Source: Aulostomus chinensis (lineage: Eukaryota; Chordata; Actinopteri; Syngnathiformes; Aulostomidae). From it: a stretch of DNA of 64,000 nucleotides. Shown here in pieces: positions 12,120 to 25,122 of this stretch. The position numbers and the translations under genes are program-made. Every line of letters starts with the position of its first letter. Position 1 is the stretch's first letter. The notes under the pieces are model-generated. The model did not search any database and had not been told where the DNA came from. It was given only the letters and a program-made list of their open reading frames with translations. The stretch lies in the NCBI GenBank assembly GCA_037954235.1, contig JBBMOA010000012.1, forward strand, positions 10,390,144 to 10,454,143, given 5' to 3'.

Positions 12120-12188
<69 letters not shown>
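12120..12188. repeat. (GT)34 microsatellite upstream of nr4a2
   Basis: Uninterrupted GT tract about 0.7 kb upstream of nr4a2 exon 1, followed by G-rich DNA (12193-12215) with several GGGGG runs. A tract this close to an inducible promoter may vary in length and affect it. Confidence 0.95.
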
Positions 12189-12189
<1 letters not shown>

Positions 12190-12458
12190 GTTGGGGGAGG
12201 AAAGGGGGGTGGGGGATAATTAGCGGGCCTGTAGCCAGTTGTCATGAGGGAACCAATTTAGTCCCAAGAGAGGGAAACGTGATAGAAGAGGCAGGATGGA
12301 GAGTGACGCAGAAAGACGCTTAAGTTGACGCAGTCGCCAAAATAATTTGTATTGTTCTGCAGCGGTGGAGTCGCTGATCTCAGTGTAATCTTAAACCAAC
12401 ACCTTGTATCCAATCAGAGTTGGCCTAAATTTTTATTAGCTTGGGCAGCAGTCCAAGA

Positions 12459-12492
12459 TGTGTGTGTGTGTGTGTGTTTGGGGGGGGGGGGG
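12459..12492. repeat. (GT)n followed by poly(G)
   Basis: GT tract 12459-12477, then a G-run of about 13 (12480-12492). Confidence 0.9.
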
Positions 12493-15400
12493 CACTGTAG
12501 CTGTGGGTCAGCATCAAGTAGTGAGAAATCATATGAAGCAGTTAACAGTTTCAGTGTCTTGAGCTCAGTGCATGCAAGGACAGAGTGAAGAAGAAGAGGG
12601 AGAAGAAGAAGAACTGTATTACACTCACCTCTAGAGGACACTATTGTTCACCACCCATACATCACCCAACCTCTGCATCTTACAATTAACCTTTTAATTA
12701 ACCCAACCCCATTAAGGCTGTGTGGTCACGCCCATGTCGTTTTCAGGTGGCTATATAGCAGCGTTTGTAAATTACAACGTCCCCTCGCTGCCTTGTGAAT
12801 ATTCAACGGTGAATAAAAATGATGTACTTTTTTTCAACGTTTTGATCTTCTTCTTTTTTTTTTTACTGAGAATCATGGCAATCTACCTTTCAGCCACTTT
12901 TGACTCCAACATGAAAACACAATTAGTAGTTTAATTGCCCATTTTACTGAATAATAATTAACTTCCTGCTTATGTGCACCATTAATTGACCCTCATTTGA
13001 AAGTAAGTGTGTTTAATGAGTAATTTTCTGGGGTTGTATTTTTAACTTGTGTGTGGGTGCACGACCTTTGTGTGCCAGCGTGTGTATGAGAAAGAGAGCT
13101 ATGCGTGTTTCTGTGCACTATTACAGATCAGATATTAATGTCTCTCCAGGTGCAGCCGTGTATATTTGGAGAAATCTGCAGGAAATGCGCTTTATTCACG
13201 GATATGATGATCATCCCCTCAAGGTCACTCACAGGACGCTTCAGAATCCAAGTTACAGGGAGTTCAGCGGCTGGTCCACCGCCTCACACACGCCAGTGAA
13301 GAGAACAATGACGTTTTGTTTCCGGGGTGTCCAACATGAGCCACTTACTTTCGAATTTCGCTCCACATGAACAGATATTAGTGACAAAGAGGCCCAGAGT
13401 ACCATGCGGCTCCGCACTCCTGAGGCAGTTTTTAGTCACGAACACACTAAGTGAATGTTTGCTAGATTATCAGCTACAGATTAGCACCACCTGGATTACA
13501 TTATTGTTCATCCTGTAAGTCATTTGAGAATATACTGTAGGTTTTAAATCAATCCCGCAGTATCTCACTCTGACATTGTCACCCATCTGAACTTGATTAC
13601 GTTTATTTTTTTTGCATTTTGTACTTTTCTGCTTTCCTGTACAGACACTGATGAAAGAATCAGGTCTTTGAGTCATAGTATTAATAGGAGTGATAGTACA
13701 AAGCATTAGTGTACAGAATCACTATCAGTGTCTTGAAATATTAACAGATTGGTCTTTCAGATTATATTTACTTTAGTTACAGTTGCATTTTTACTTTTGC
13801 GGATGGAGAGAAGTTTACATATGAACAGAATCAGTTTTATAGGCCAAATGTGTGGACGCACACAAGGAAGCTCAGCTCTTTCCCCAGAGTTTAACAAATA
13901 ATGACATACAATCAACATAAAGCAACAAAAAAAAATGCATGCATATTCATAAGAATAAATTTGGAATTATTATGAATATTAGTTTGAAACGCTTTACACG
14001 CATGAGATATTTGAAGTTACTATGATGTATTTGTATATCAGTGAGAGACATTTGAATACAGGAAACCTGTTTGACTCTTTAACTGTAAAGTAACAGCCTG
14101 TTCGTATTTCCCTCTCAGATGTGGAGCCGAAAATGGAAATGCCTGACTACCACCTCTTAATTATTTTAAAGCACATTTCTTGATAGAAAGCCCGGGATGT
14201 GTTTAACTCAAGTGCTTCCCACTTCTTTTAAGTTCATTTCTGAGTCCTCTCCCTGAAACCTTGGCCTAGCTGGGTCCCTCAAACCTCATTCCAGTTCATG
14301 GCAGTTGCAGGTATGAAACTTTCTGAGAATTGAGCAGCCCGACCCTGAAGGCATCCCTTTGCTCAGTGTCTCTTTTCCATTTCTAGATTCCCTCTTTACA
14401 AGCTTAAATGTCTACTTAATATGCTTTAATGCCTGCTCTTTAGAGCCGGGGAGCACTTCATCACTTTTATACACCTTTATATAACACACTGTTAACTAGC
14501 AATGCCTTATGGAACAGCTTGTCTTGCAGCTGGAAGGCGCCTCCATGGCATGATGGAGGTACCTGTTCACCATTCACAATGAGACAGTAAAATGGGAATA
14601 GAGGCCTGTGCGTAGCGCTGCTGTCTATATCAGTCAGTGATGAATATTCATGAATCACAGTGTCATGACATGCTCTGTAATTGGCAGCAACATTAGTAAT
14701 GACACTGCTGGTATCAAGTCCCTGCATATTCATGTGCTGGGGCAATATTTCCTCGTGCTGATGTTTTTTTCTGCTCCTCCTGAAAGTGAAAATGTATTCC
14801 GAAGCTGCAGGTGTCCCTGGTGCCACAATCAATTGCTGGCTGGATTGTGCCCCAGTAAAAATCAGACAAACCATTAGTTTCTTTGTCAATCCCTTTGATT
14901 AATGACATATCTGAATTATAAAAGGTTCAGATGACTCCAAATGCTTTAAAGAGAATCTCTTTATAATAGTGATAAATGCGCCATGTCACTGCTACTGGCT
15001 ATTAGGCACTTTTAAAAGACCATATTGAATACTTTTGATTAAAAAGAGTCAGATGAAATGTTTTAGGATTGTGACAGTCTCCAAAGATGCTTCATTGTCA
15101 TCAAGGTTCTTGGAGGTGCGAGTAGGTTTAGCTGCTTGTGCAGAAAATAGACTCGTACAGTGGAAGTTGTACACTGATAGCGGGAACTCTGGCAGATTTC
15201 TTTTTGTTTTGGAATTTGCAGCAACTCCATTTCGGCCCCACTAAAGTGTCCTAGAATGGATGATGAGGGAATTGGATAAAGCTTTGCCTAAGCTGCAGTG
15301 CTTTCTCTTCTAAGCAGCTGGATGGGAGGATTTTTACTCTTGCGGCTTCAGTTTAGTGTGGCACACAATCCAAGCTGTGGTGGATGAAGACCTGGTTCGT

Positions 15401-17133
15401 GAAGAGGGTGGGGATGACATAGTAATGTCTACAATAACCACATGTACTGTTTGTGTTCTCAGTACAGAGAGACCCTAAAACTTCAGGAAAACTGAGAAAA
15501 GATACAATCCGTCATCTGAATGCAGCTGCAGCTAAACTTCTGTATGTAGTTTGTCTCGATGGATTACTTCCACTGCGTTTATTTTTTCACAGTTCTTTTT
15601 TTCTTCCCAGTTGATCACCAACTGCTCTGTATCTGCGTATTGCAGGAGGAGGCTTGGCACTCCTCCACCAGGAGGTCATGGAAACTGGAGGAGGCTTGTT
15701 TGCATTTCAAAGCTTCACTCAACTGGTAGAAAACTAGAGAAAACAGGTGAGGTTGTTGGTAATACTTGATTTTACTGTGCCACCCCCTTGACACGTAATG
15801 TACCTGAACTTCTGGTGTGCAGCAGCTTTCTTGAATACACATATAAAATACTTAACCAGTCTTTATTAGTTGTGATTCCATCAATGCATTTTGTTGCTCA
15901 TTTTGAAGCATCACACTCAAATGGAAATGTACATTTCAGAAAAAGTCTTTCACTTTTGCTTAAAATTTTTTATGTTCAACCAAAGTGGTTTTGCATTTTT
16001 TTTAAACAAATAAAGAGCGAAAATGTAAATGTGCAAATTGGGAGATGGAAACCACTTCATCAAAGAAGCTCTGATACAGCAAACCCAAAACTCATGTCAC
16101 TGACATTTCCTCTTTATGGCATTTCCATCATTAAAATTCCCTTGCAAATTGAGTGGAAAGATAACTATGCGACGTATCTGAGGTAAATATACATTGTACT
16201 TCGCTATCACTGCATTGCGTTTATGTAACGCAATTATTTGACAGCTTTATTTCAGTACTTTGGTGCCTCCATCGAGTTGACCAAGTTTGTTCATCAAGAC
16301 GTCTGTCGGCACCACATGTAGATTTCATGATTAATCTAGACAGACAATATTTGGAAATGTTACAGAGTGCGAAATAGAAACAAGCATGTGATGTATTGTT
16401 TTTCATTGTTTGATGGTGTCTGACAGCTTTGTCACAGAGAATGCATTGCATCTTTTTCCACAAAATCCATCATGAGGAATAAGGAGACATATGCATAATA
16501 ATGAAACACATTTATTAATGTGTACTGTCCCCCGGAGTCATGTGACAATGAAATGGATGACTGGTTTTCTTTTGCATGGATGCTATCAGCCCAAGTATGG
16601 AGTCAGCTGGACAGGTAAAAACATCCCACCCAGAAGAGCTCAGATAGTGGCCTCACACAGTCTGCTGGGGTCATTGTTGGAGGAGGAGGAGCCTCTGATT
16701 CAGGCACTGAGCGCCTCTTCCATTTACAACACAAAACTTGACACTATACCTCTATCATACAGTTATATTTACAAGTAAACCTGCATCTCCAATCCCTTTA
16801 AAAAAAAAAAAGTGTGGGATATTTTGTCACGCCAGAAAAACAGAAATAGCGCAAAACAAACAATAGATTGATCACAATAACAAGAAATCTTTGATTTATC
16901 CCGTTTTTATAGAATAGACCTTTATTATTCTTCAAACACCAATAGAATGACTTCATTGAGCCACACTGCGGCTAACATGGTCTTCCTTTGAAAATATACA
17001 CTGTAACTTCATATCATTCCAACACATATAAATGAAGTGCACCTGAAAATAGTTAACAATAAAAATTAACAAGTATTTCCAGAGGAAAGTGTCACCACTT
17101 GTTTGATAATTTAATGAAAATTAACATATGACT

Positions 17134-17491
17134 TGGGCGGCACAGTGGTCAGCACTGTCGCCTCACAGCAAGAAGGTTCCGGGTTTCAGCCCTGGCTCAA
17201 GCACAGGATCTTCCTGTGTGGAGTCTCCATGTTCTCCCTGTTCCTGTGTGGGTTCTCTCTGGTACTCCAGCTTCCTCCACAGTCCAAAGACATCAAGAGG
17301 GGACGAGGCTGATTGATACTCTAAATTGACCGTTGGTGTGACTGTGAGTGTGAATGGTTGTCTGTCTCTTATGTGTTGGTCCTGTGATGGACTGGTGACC
17401 TGTCCAGGGTGAACCCTACCTCTCACCTGAAGGCCCCCACAACCATTAACAGGATTAGCGGTAGAAAATGGATGGATGGATGAATGGATGG
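17134..17491 (+). mobile_element. tRNA-headed SINE-like element with 11-bp target-site duplication
   Basis: Starts GGGCGGCACAGTGGTCAGCA (A-box-like) with GGTTTCAGCCCTGG near the B-box position, continues through a body rich in TGTTCTCCCTGTTCCTG-like sequence and TGGACTGGTGACCTGTCCAG-like sequence, and ends in a (TGGA)n tail. The 11-mer AACATATGACT flanks it on both sides (17123-17133 and 17492-17502), which marks a retroposition event. It lies in the nr4a2-gpd2 interval. Confidence 0.85.
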
Positions 17492-19042
17492 AACATATGA
17501 CTCTCTGTTCGTAGAAACTATGATAAAATCATCAGCAATGTTTTCCTTCACTGGGTTGGCTGGTCCCATCATTGACTCCAGCTCTTTACTCAAAATAATA
17601 CATGATAAAACAGTGTGCTTCAACAACAACTTCAGTTCAAATAAAGTTGAATTGAGAGAGATGTCAGTCCCACACGCAGATATCAGAGGAGTGATTTGAT
17701 CAGCTGATCTGAATCAGCTGGGAGGGTTCCACTGCAGTTAGAAGTCGCCGTGGTGACGCTAACTGCTTAGTTCATAGCTCAGTGAAAGAGATGCCTCTAG
17801 AACTCTGTCTGATTACCCAAAATCTGTATATGCCATGACCTCAATATTTTTATTGTGACAGAAAAGAGCTGAGTGCATTAAAGGAATTATTTGTTTCTGG
17901 TGTCAAAAATGTGGTCAGGACAGTGAGTTCAAAGGTCCCCTGTCTAGTATATTTGAGCCTTTGGGGGGATTTGAAGTTGCTCCTTTCACTTGTGAAACAA
18001 TAAGCCTCATATCTCTTAATGCTAATGAAAAAGAAAAAAGAGAATGTATCCACCCTGTGATCCAGATCCTCTCCAACATTAAATGGGGTCTTCTTGGACC
18101 ATGTTCCGCCCGTCCACAGTCTTCCATACAAATCTGTGTTGCAGTTTTTGCAAAATTCAGCTACAAGGTAAACAGACGTGTAACCTACCTACTGGAGATA
18201 ACAAAGCATCTTGTTATTCCATTTGAGGACATGTCGTGCCCTCCCATTTTCGATGTCTTCTCCAGGAATAAATGGCAAAATGTGTTTGTCAGTTACCCCT
18301 GTCCAGGCCATGTTTGGATGTTTTCTAACCTAAAGTTGCATATAATCCAACAGTTGTTGTGACAGAGCTTCTCCTTAGCTTCCTCTCCGAGGTTTCATGT
18401 GTCAGGAACTTCATATTTTGGGAGGATTTCTGGCCTTAACAAGTCTACAGGCTGTCGTCCAATCACCAAACAAAAAGCTAACTATATTGCACCCTGCCAG
18501 TGAGGGAGAGCATCCTCTTGTGGTTACCGTTACATACCAAATCAATTATTAATGCTGCTAGTTGGATGCTTCTCAACTACATTTTGCCCCTGTTCTTACT
18601 TGGGTTGTCTAATGTAAAGTAGAGGGGTTTTGAAACCTCTTTCTTCTCATCCTCAGCTATTCTTCTTTTCAAAACTAGGATTTACAGACCATCTGGGACA
18701 GCAAAGACGCTTCTATTTGGAGCGATGTCTGTGTTAAAGATGTCATGAAAGTCATATAATTTTCTCCTCAAATACATTTATAAAAACAGCTCTAAAGAAA
18801 ATCAACATATTCTATATTTCTAGGGTTCCTTTAACTGTGTGTGTAGTTCCCTTTTGTGATGCCTGCTGTCATACTGGCAAAAATGATTGTTGTTTTTAAC
18901 CAATGGAATATGTATGGCCTCACAATATTGTTCTCATCATGAATATTACAGTGGAAAGTTGTGCATATGTGAATAGCATCTTATCTATTCTAAAGATTTG
19001 GGACCATAAGTATCCAAATGTTTTCTTGGCTCTCGTTGTCAG

Positions 19043-19167
19043 ATCTCAAAACTGCCCCTGTGCGGGGAGGCGATTTCTCATCAGGCTCTAGCAGCCACAG
19101 CACCGAGCTCATTCACGGAGGAGTTCGATATCTACACAAAGCCATCATGAAATTGGATTATAAACAG
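19043..19167 (+). pseudogene. gpd2: gpd2 relic exon R1 (FAD-binding region)
   Basis: Between AG (19041-19042) and donor GTAAAT (19168) the frame gives KTAPVRGGDFSSGSSSH, then STELIHGGVRYLHKAIM, then KLDYKQ. The family pattern here is KTALVERDDFSSGTSSRST, then KLIHGGVRYLQKAIM. The LIHGGVRYL core is perfect, but the acidic residue of VERDD (a Rossmann-fold position), the Arg of SSRST and the Lys before LIHGG are all replaced. This pattern is that of a decaying copy. It is 125 nt, entering with two bases of a split codon and leaving in phase 0. Confidence 0.9.
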
Positions 19168-21089
19168 GTAAATGCTTCATTTTTTCTCCGCAGCTGACAC
19201 TTATCCGCAGAATTCCTGGTCCCTCTGGTCATATTGCTTTATTTACCCTCCCATGTTCATTTTTCATTCAGGGGAAGCAGTGACATGTTTGCCTTGAATG
19301 ACTGCCTGCCTGAAATCTTTGTTGTGGTTTTTTTATGTTGTTTTAAAGTATTCTTTCAACTCGGGGAACCTCTGTTGTTATCATTTGGTGACTTAATTCA
19401 TGAAGTTATCCCTCAGTAATATGTGGAATAAATCCAGTATGTCCCCTTTGATGTGTGAATTGTTTAAGACGAGTCACCCGGGTTCAAACTGAAATGTCAC
19501 CATTTTCTGTTACATTTCACAGGATTTGAGAAATCTCATTATTCTCATCTTGTGTTTTCTATAGGAGCCTTATTTTTCTATCTGTACGAACATACTAGGG
19601 TCTCAGAGGTGAGCAGCAGAGGAGGCCAATTAGCGTGATTGCAAAGAAATGCAACTGCCAGGCCAGCAGCCTGACAGTAAAATGTAGGCTACACAGAGGC
19701 GCCGGGAAGTTTACCTGCTAAATGTGTCATCCAACTCAAGTCTAAATGATCAGAAAAGAATCTCAGACTTAGTTTTATATATGACTTTATAATTTCATTC
19801 AGCTATATGGACTTACCCAATACAGTGCAGTACTGTACACATAGAAAAAGGCTAAATCAAAGTAAAAATTCAATGTATTGCTGACATAATTGGCTATTTA
19901 ATTATTTTTAATCAAATCAATATGCAATAAATGTGATTAGAAATAAAAATTCATTACCTTTTTAAGCATAAGTTTGACCCAAATATCATATGATCCAACA
20001 TTCACTCCTGGATTTTTTTCCACACATCATACTAAATGATATAATATCATTTGTCCGTCTGCTGCTGTGTCTTCTCTGCCACTCCTTGTTCATCATGTTA
20101 TTTCAGCAGTAAAGAGACAGAAACATTTTTATTTAGCAGAAATGACAAAGAAAAAATGGGTCCAGCTTTTCAAAATATTTGTTGGTTTTCATTTGCGTGT
20201 ATTTATCCGTTTTATCGTTTTGGATGCTGGGTGGGACAGACAGTCATGTCAATCACAGCAATCACAGTGATTCCTTCTATTCCTTGTGGAAAATGCAATA
20301 CTTTTAGTTGATTTAGTTTTTAAGTTGTTGTTAATTTAAGGTACAAAAACTACTTGGAGTGGGAAAAAGTAATGGTTTGGGTTAAAATGCATGTTAATAA
20401 TTAAGAACAGCTTCAAATGTCCTAACATCTTGTGATCTTGTTTTATCAAACTTAAATTGCATTGCTTGTGAACATGAATGAGAGTAGCCTGCACGTTGGA
20501 CTCATCCGGAAAATAATCAACAGATTCCTAAAGGATGAATATAATAATTAATTTGTCCCTAATCCCTTTTTTCTGACCTATGATTTGACTTGCCTCTCTG
20601 CTGGTTCATATAGACACCACACCATCTTCAATAGAAGTAAAACCTCCATCCTATCAGTTTGTACCTTTTGTCATTTTTCACCTCATATAGCAGAAAAAGC
20701 AGTAAACCTTTCCTTTGATAAAGGCGTACAGTGGGAAGATGGAGAAGTTCAGCTGAATGGTAGTAAACTTTACAATCACCTTTGGGCTGAGAGAGCCGTT
20801 GAAGTGTGAGGTAAAGGAAGAGTGGTCCATAACATCTCTGCACCATCTCGCCTTTGCTCTCTCAGACTTGGGTGAACTCGGGGGCCTTGATTTGATTGGT
20901 GCAGCCTTGAATCATAAGCTTTAATTGCACCTGACATTTAAAGCTTCTCTCTGGTATTTAAAGCAGTGTACAGGTGTGGCTCATTACTGAGAGGGGGGAT
21001 TGGAGATTTTCTGATTTCTCTCATAGCTGGGCCGTGGCAGCGTCTTAACTCGTCACACTGCCTGTCACCATCCCAGAGCCCCTCCTTCA

Positions 21090-21091
<2 letters not shown>

Positions 21092-21169
<78 letters not shown>
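21092..21169. repeat. (CA)n microsatellite, about 38 units
   Basis: Uninterrupted CA tract in the interval between gpd2 relic exons R1 and R2. Confidence 0.95.
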
Positions 21170-21171
<2 letters not shown>

Positions 21172-21537
21172 ACCTGACCCAAGTATTACCAGGCAGGCAG
21201 AGTTCAAGCCCATCAGTGCTGAACCTCACTGCCAGGTAAGTGTCAGACAGTGTCATGACTCACACAATCCCTGATGCTGTGTTTGTCTCTGAGTCCTCCA
21301 TGAAGCTGCTGCTGCCAGTCATTGTTTTATTAAGATGCTAGATGCCTAAAACTGTGACTGATTTCCTTTGCACATGTCTATGTTGATTGTTCAAACAATG
21401 ATGACTTATCACATCTGGTGACAGCGATCGCACTGTCGAACTATGGAAATAATTAAAGTTGTCCTTCTAGATGTTTGATAGTAAAATGTCAGCGTTACAT
21501 GAAAAGCAAGAAAGTGTTTTTTTCATGAACAGAATGA

Positions 21538-21649
21538 ATATATATGTATATATATGTATGTATGTGTGTGTATATATGTATATATATGTATATGTGTATA
21601 TATATATAGAATCAGTATATATATATAGAATCAGTGTATATATATATAT

Positions 21650-21682
<33 letters not shown>
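21538..21682. repeat. Compound TA/TG/CA repeat with palindromic TA runs
   Basis: Alternating purine-pyrimidine DNA including two AGAATCAG direct repeats separated by TA runs, and a CACACACA core flanked by TATATA on both sides. It is cruciform- and Z-DNA-prone. Confidence 0.9.
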
Positions 21683-21683
<1 letters not shown>

Positions 21684-23305
21684 TCTGTTTGCACAAGACC
21701 ATTTTTTGACAAAAAGCTACAACTTCATCCTCAAATTTGATTAATTTATGATCATAAGATGTATTTTGTTCCCAAAATACTGATTTACTTGTGGCCACAC
21801 AGTTTATCTTTGTTCTCATTGTGTATTTCATTCCTGGGCATTAAATCTTGTATTTCCACACTTAAATTAATATGAGGCCGTCCGGTACTACATGTTTGCC
21901 CAAAGTGATTAATTTTATATATATACATCATGAGCTCTGAAATTTTGTTATATCATAAATTTGAAACATTTGAATTATCTGAATTTAGAGCAGCTCATTC
22001 GTAGTAGCTATATAAAACTGTATGTCACCAAGAAAGAAAAAAAAACTAGTTACTTATAATTAGTTTTAATTTTAATTTCTCAGTAATATGAAGTTCTAGA
22101 TCTTACCCTCTCAGCAAAAATATCTTGTGCCTCACATGACTGTATAATTGCTGTCTATGTGAGCGTAAACAAATTACAAACATCTCTTCTACACCAGAAA
22201 ATAGCCAGTAGGCATTGCGTACCAACCAGTCCCAGGATCCATCTTTCTCCAGGCTACATGTGGCTTGTGTTGGCATCAGAAAAACAAAGCATATGTTGAT
22301 TGTTAGCCAGGGTGTACATAGCATGTCCTGTTCACTCAGGGTCACCCTTGTAGCTGCAAACTCCCAACTTTGTTTCTCCAGGCTATCTGTCAGACTTCAT
22401 TTAGCATTTGAGGATATGTGGATTCCCATGTACTGCAAAAAGGCAACGTACTTCTGAGGGAATAGGGCTACTATCTGAGCAGTGATCTGTCAACCTTGTT
22501 CATTTAGCAGAAGTAAGAGAGCTATTTATGTTTATTTGCCTTTTATCAGTAGTTTTAAACACTTATGGAAATTAGAGAAACTTAGCACTTTACAATATTT
22601 ATTAATCTGCAATCATTTCTTTTCATAGATAACCCAAAAATAAAAATGTTAAACAATTTACATACATTAGGTATTTCCCCAAGCTGTCTTTTTCCACGCC
22701 TTTTTCCCATATGCAGCTGGGTACATTATGGCAGTGACATTTTCTGTCCTGACCTTCTTCACTGGGGATCGGGCTTTGACTGCTTGGGTTCATCTCCTTG
22801 GGATTTTTCAAGCCATCGTGATCAGATGGTTTCTAGATGTAGACGTCCTTAAGCCTTCGAAGACATCGTCTTTTAGGACGTACAATTTACTAAGACTGAC
22901 AGACTCTATACACACAAGTACCAACGACAGATGGACCTAATATACTCTTAAATGTTCGCAAGCAAAGTGAGTTGTGTTATGCAAAGCCTCGTTTATATCT
23001 AAACTTTGTTGTTGTTTAACAAGCTTTTCTGTTTTGGTTTGGGGTTTTTTTGTGCTAAAGGAATAATTGACTAAAACCATCTGGGATAATAAGTGCATCT
23101 CCTGCTGTACCTGTAACAATTTAATTGGGCCAGTCAGCCCAGCGAAGCATCTCTGGCTCTATGACTGGGAGACATGAAATTCATTGTCATTATTGTCCCT
23201 GTCATTTTGCAGCATTTTTGTCTCGCTGCAGACTTCCTCTCACTCCACTGAGTTTTGTACCTCCAGGAGGCTGGAACGGGTGTGAGCCGAGCGGAGGTAG
23301 GGACG

Positions 23306-23354
23306 GGATGGGAAAGGAGAGGAGGGGAGGGGAGGGGAGGAGGGGGGAGGGGGT
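23306..23354 (+). repeat. (GGGGA)n purine minisatellite
   Basis: GGAGG/GGGGA repeats with several G4-G6 runs separated by single A's; quadruplex- or triplex-capable. Confidence 0.85.
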
Positions 23355-24957
23355 TTGGTATTCCTGTCCTCCGGGGAGCTTTGATGCTCATCCAACTCTG
23401 CTCTGTCATTCGGCCATTTTGGCTTTTAATTGCTGCTGATAATTATCATCATCATTATTGTTATCTTCATCAGGGTGTCAGGTTATTAGAGCTGCGCTAT
23501 GCTGTTCATTCATAAATCCTGTTACAGTGATCTGACTAATCCATGAATTCCTGACATTTAATGTAGTATTAATGCTCCTGTTCTTTGCCCGGTGCCAATC
23601 TGTGACAGGCTTACAACAGTGAGCTGTGAATCACAAGGTCAAAGGGCATTAGGAAGCTCAGCAATCACCAAGGATCAGACGCTGCCGAGCCCTTCTCAAG
23701 CCTGAGCTGGCTGCGTGTGTGTATGATTGTGCACACACACACTAGCGGTGGCAGGAGTTTGCTAACCACGTACTATAATGGTCACATTCACCCTACAGAG
23801 ATGAAGAAGTGGATTCCACGGTCTTCCTAATACATCATGGCAGGGTGCATACTCTTGTATGTAATTCATTCTAAAATGTGGCCTTTAAATCTGTTGTTTT
23901 CTTGGCTTTTTTTTTCTTTTTACTTTTTGCTCTCCGTTTAGTTATTTATTTATTTCCCCGTAGAGGGGGAATGGCTTCCAGCATGCAGTAGCATTAAAAG
24001 CAGAGCCCCACCAGCTAGCTAGCCTCAAGTCGCTCAAACGTTAAATAAATCAGGGCACAAAGGACCCTCCTCATTCCTGCAAAGTAGCAACATTTTCCCT
24101 CGCCAACAAGGAGGACTTGAACTACCTTGGCAATAACAAATAGAAAGAAAGTCACCCGAGACACCAACATTAAAAGTGATTAATCATCTCTATTCTCTCT
24201 TTACTTTTGAACCAAGGGATTGTCCGGCAATAAATCTTCAAAGATGTACATAAGAATCACTTCCTAATGAAACTGGGCTTTGTTCATTTGTCACCTTTTA
24301 GACCCTTTCATTTAAATTACAAAACTTGTGACCTTGTGACTCTGAATATAGATCTCTGGTATTTTAGAGCAGAAGAGGGATTAATCCATAAATCTTGATA
24401 CCAGATTTGTCTGTTCATTAAAAGAATCCTGCCGAGGAATCTTCAGCTATGAAAGCAGATCAGCTGCTGCCAAGAACTGTCATTTTGAAGAGCGGGCGTG
24501 ATTATTTGATATGTCATTTTTAAATTCTAGAAGGATGTTTTTATTCCCATTTAACCATGTAATAATGTGAACATGTAGGGAAAAGTACATCGCTAACAAG
24601 TACATAGCATCCTCTAAAGGCAGGAATAAATAACAGCTCCTACCTCTGTACTCCAGCTGTATTTAAGGCTTTGGTGCGTCTAATCCTCATCTCCGCCTTC
24701 CCTGCCTTTTCTTGAGGACCAGTTCCCCTTCCCAGTGCAGGAACAGGAATGGGAGGGGCTGTCGAGGGGGCCCATACTCAGGCCAAAGGGCCACTGTGGC
24801 TTCAAGTGTGCTCCTTGTGTGGCCAGAGCAGCCATCGTGCTGATGCAAAGTGACAGGGACAGATGTGACATATCGGTTCCGACACACTTCCATACCACCA
24901 GTCACAGGCTCGGGGTGACTCACATCCCCCTGCTCTGGTCCTGTCCCCCCGCTGCAG

Positions 24958-25122
24958 GACAACACGACGATGCTCGAATGAACCTCGCCATCGCCCTCAC
25001 TGCTGCCAGGTATGGGGCTGCCATAGCCAATTACACTGAAGTGGTGCACCTACTGAAGAGGGCAGACCCACAGACGGGGAAGAAGAGGGTCTGCGGAGTG
25101 CACTGCAGGGATGTGATCACAG
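24958..25122 (+). pseudogene. gpd2: gpd2 relic exon R2
   Basis: After GCTGCAG the frame reads GQHDDARMNLAIALTAARYG and continues AAIANYTEVVHLL, then DPQTGK and RDVITG, to a donor GTAAAT at 25123. This aligns closely to the GQHNDARMNLAIALTAARYG segment of GPD2 with no stop or indel. It is 165 nt and ends with one base of a split Gly codon, completed by R3. It is by far the best-preserved remnant. Confidence 0.93.

Larger units (their letters stand above)
11951..19042. other. nr4a2-gpd2 divergent intergenic interval
   Basis: Holds the GT and G-rich tracts near 12.1-12.5 kb and one SINE-like insertion; otherwise unique AT-rich DNA. The missing 5' exon(s) of gpd2 should once have lain here but none is recognisable. 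Confidence 0.55.

Noticed and set aside
13047..13370. 107-codon open frame preceded by TCTCTCCAG
   Set aside because: Begins with a GTG/TG-rich run, matches no family and has no donor in frame.
15630..15720. GCAGGAGGAGGCTTGGCAC as a possible remnant of the GPD2 N-terminal GGGATG motif
   Set aside because: Only the Gly triplet agrees and the neighbouring residues do not align. Purine-rich trinucleotides give this by chance.
21065..21256. Open frames made of CVCVCV or HTHTHT
   Set aside because: Microsatellite translation artefacts; the same applies to such frames at 1, 12.1, 38.0 and 62.6 kb.
21290..21345. Possible trace of the LSAPLPIMLPV exon of gpd2
   Set aside because: A CTGCTGCCAGTC match of about 10 bp without supporting frame or splice sites.
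24735..24957. N-terminal extension of the open frame that continues into gpd2 relic exon R2
   Set aside because: This part is intron: it ends in an acceptor (CCCCGCTGCAG), and its translation has no GPD2 similarity, which starts exactly at 24958.
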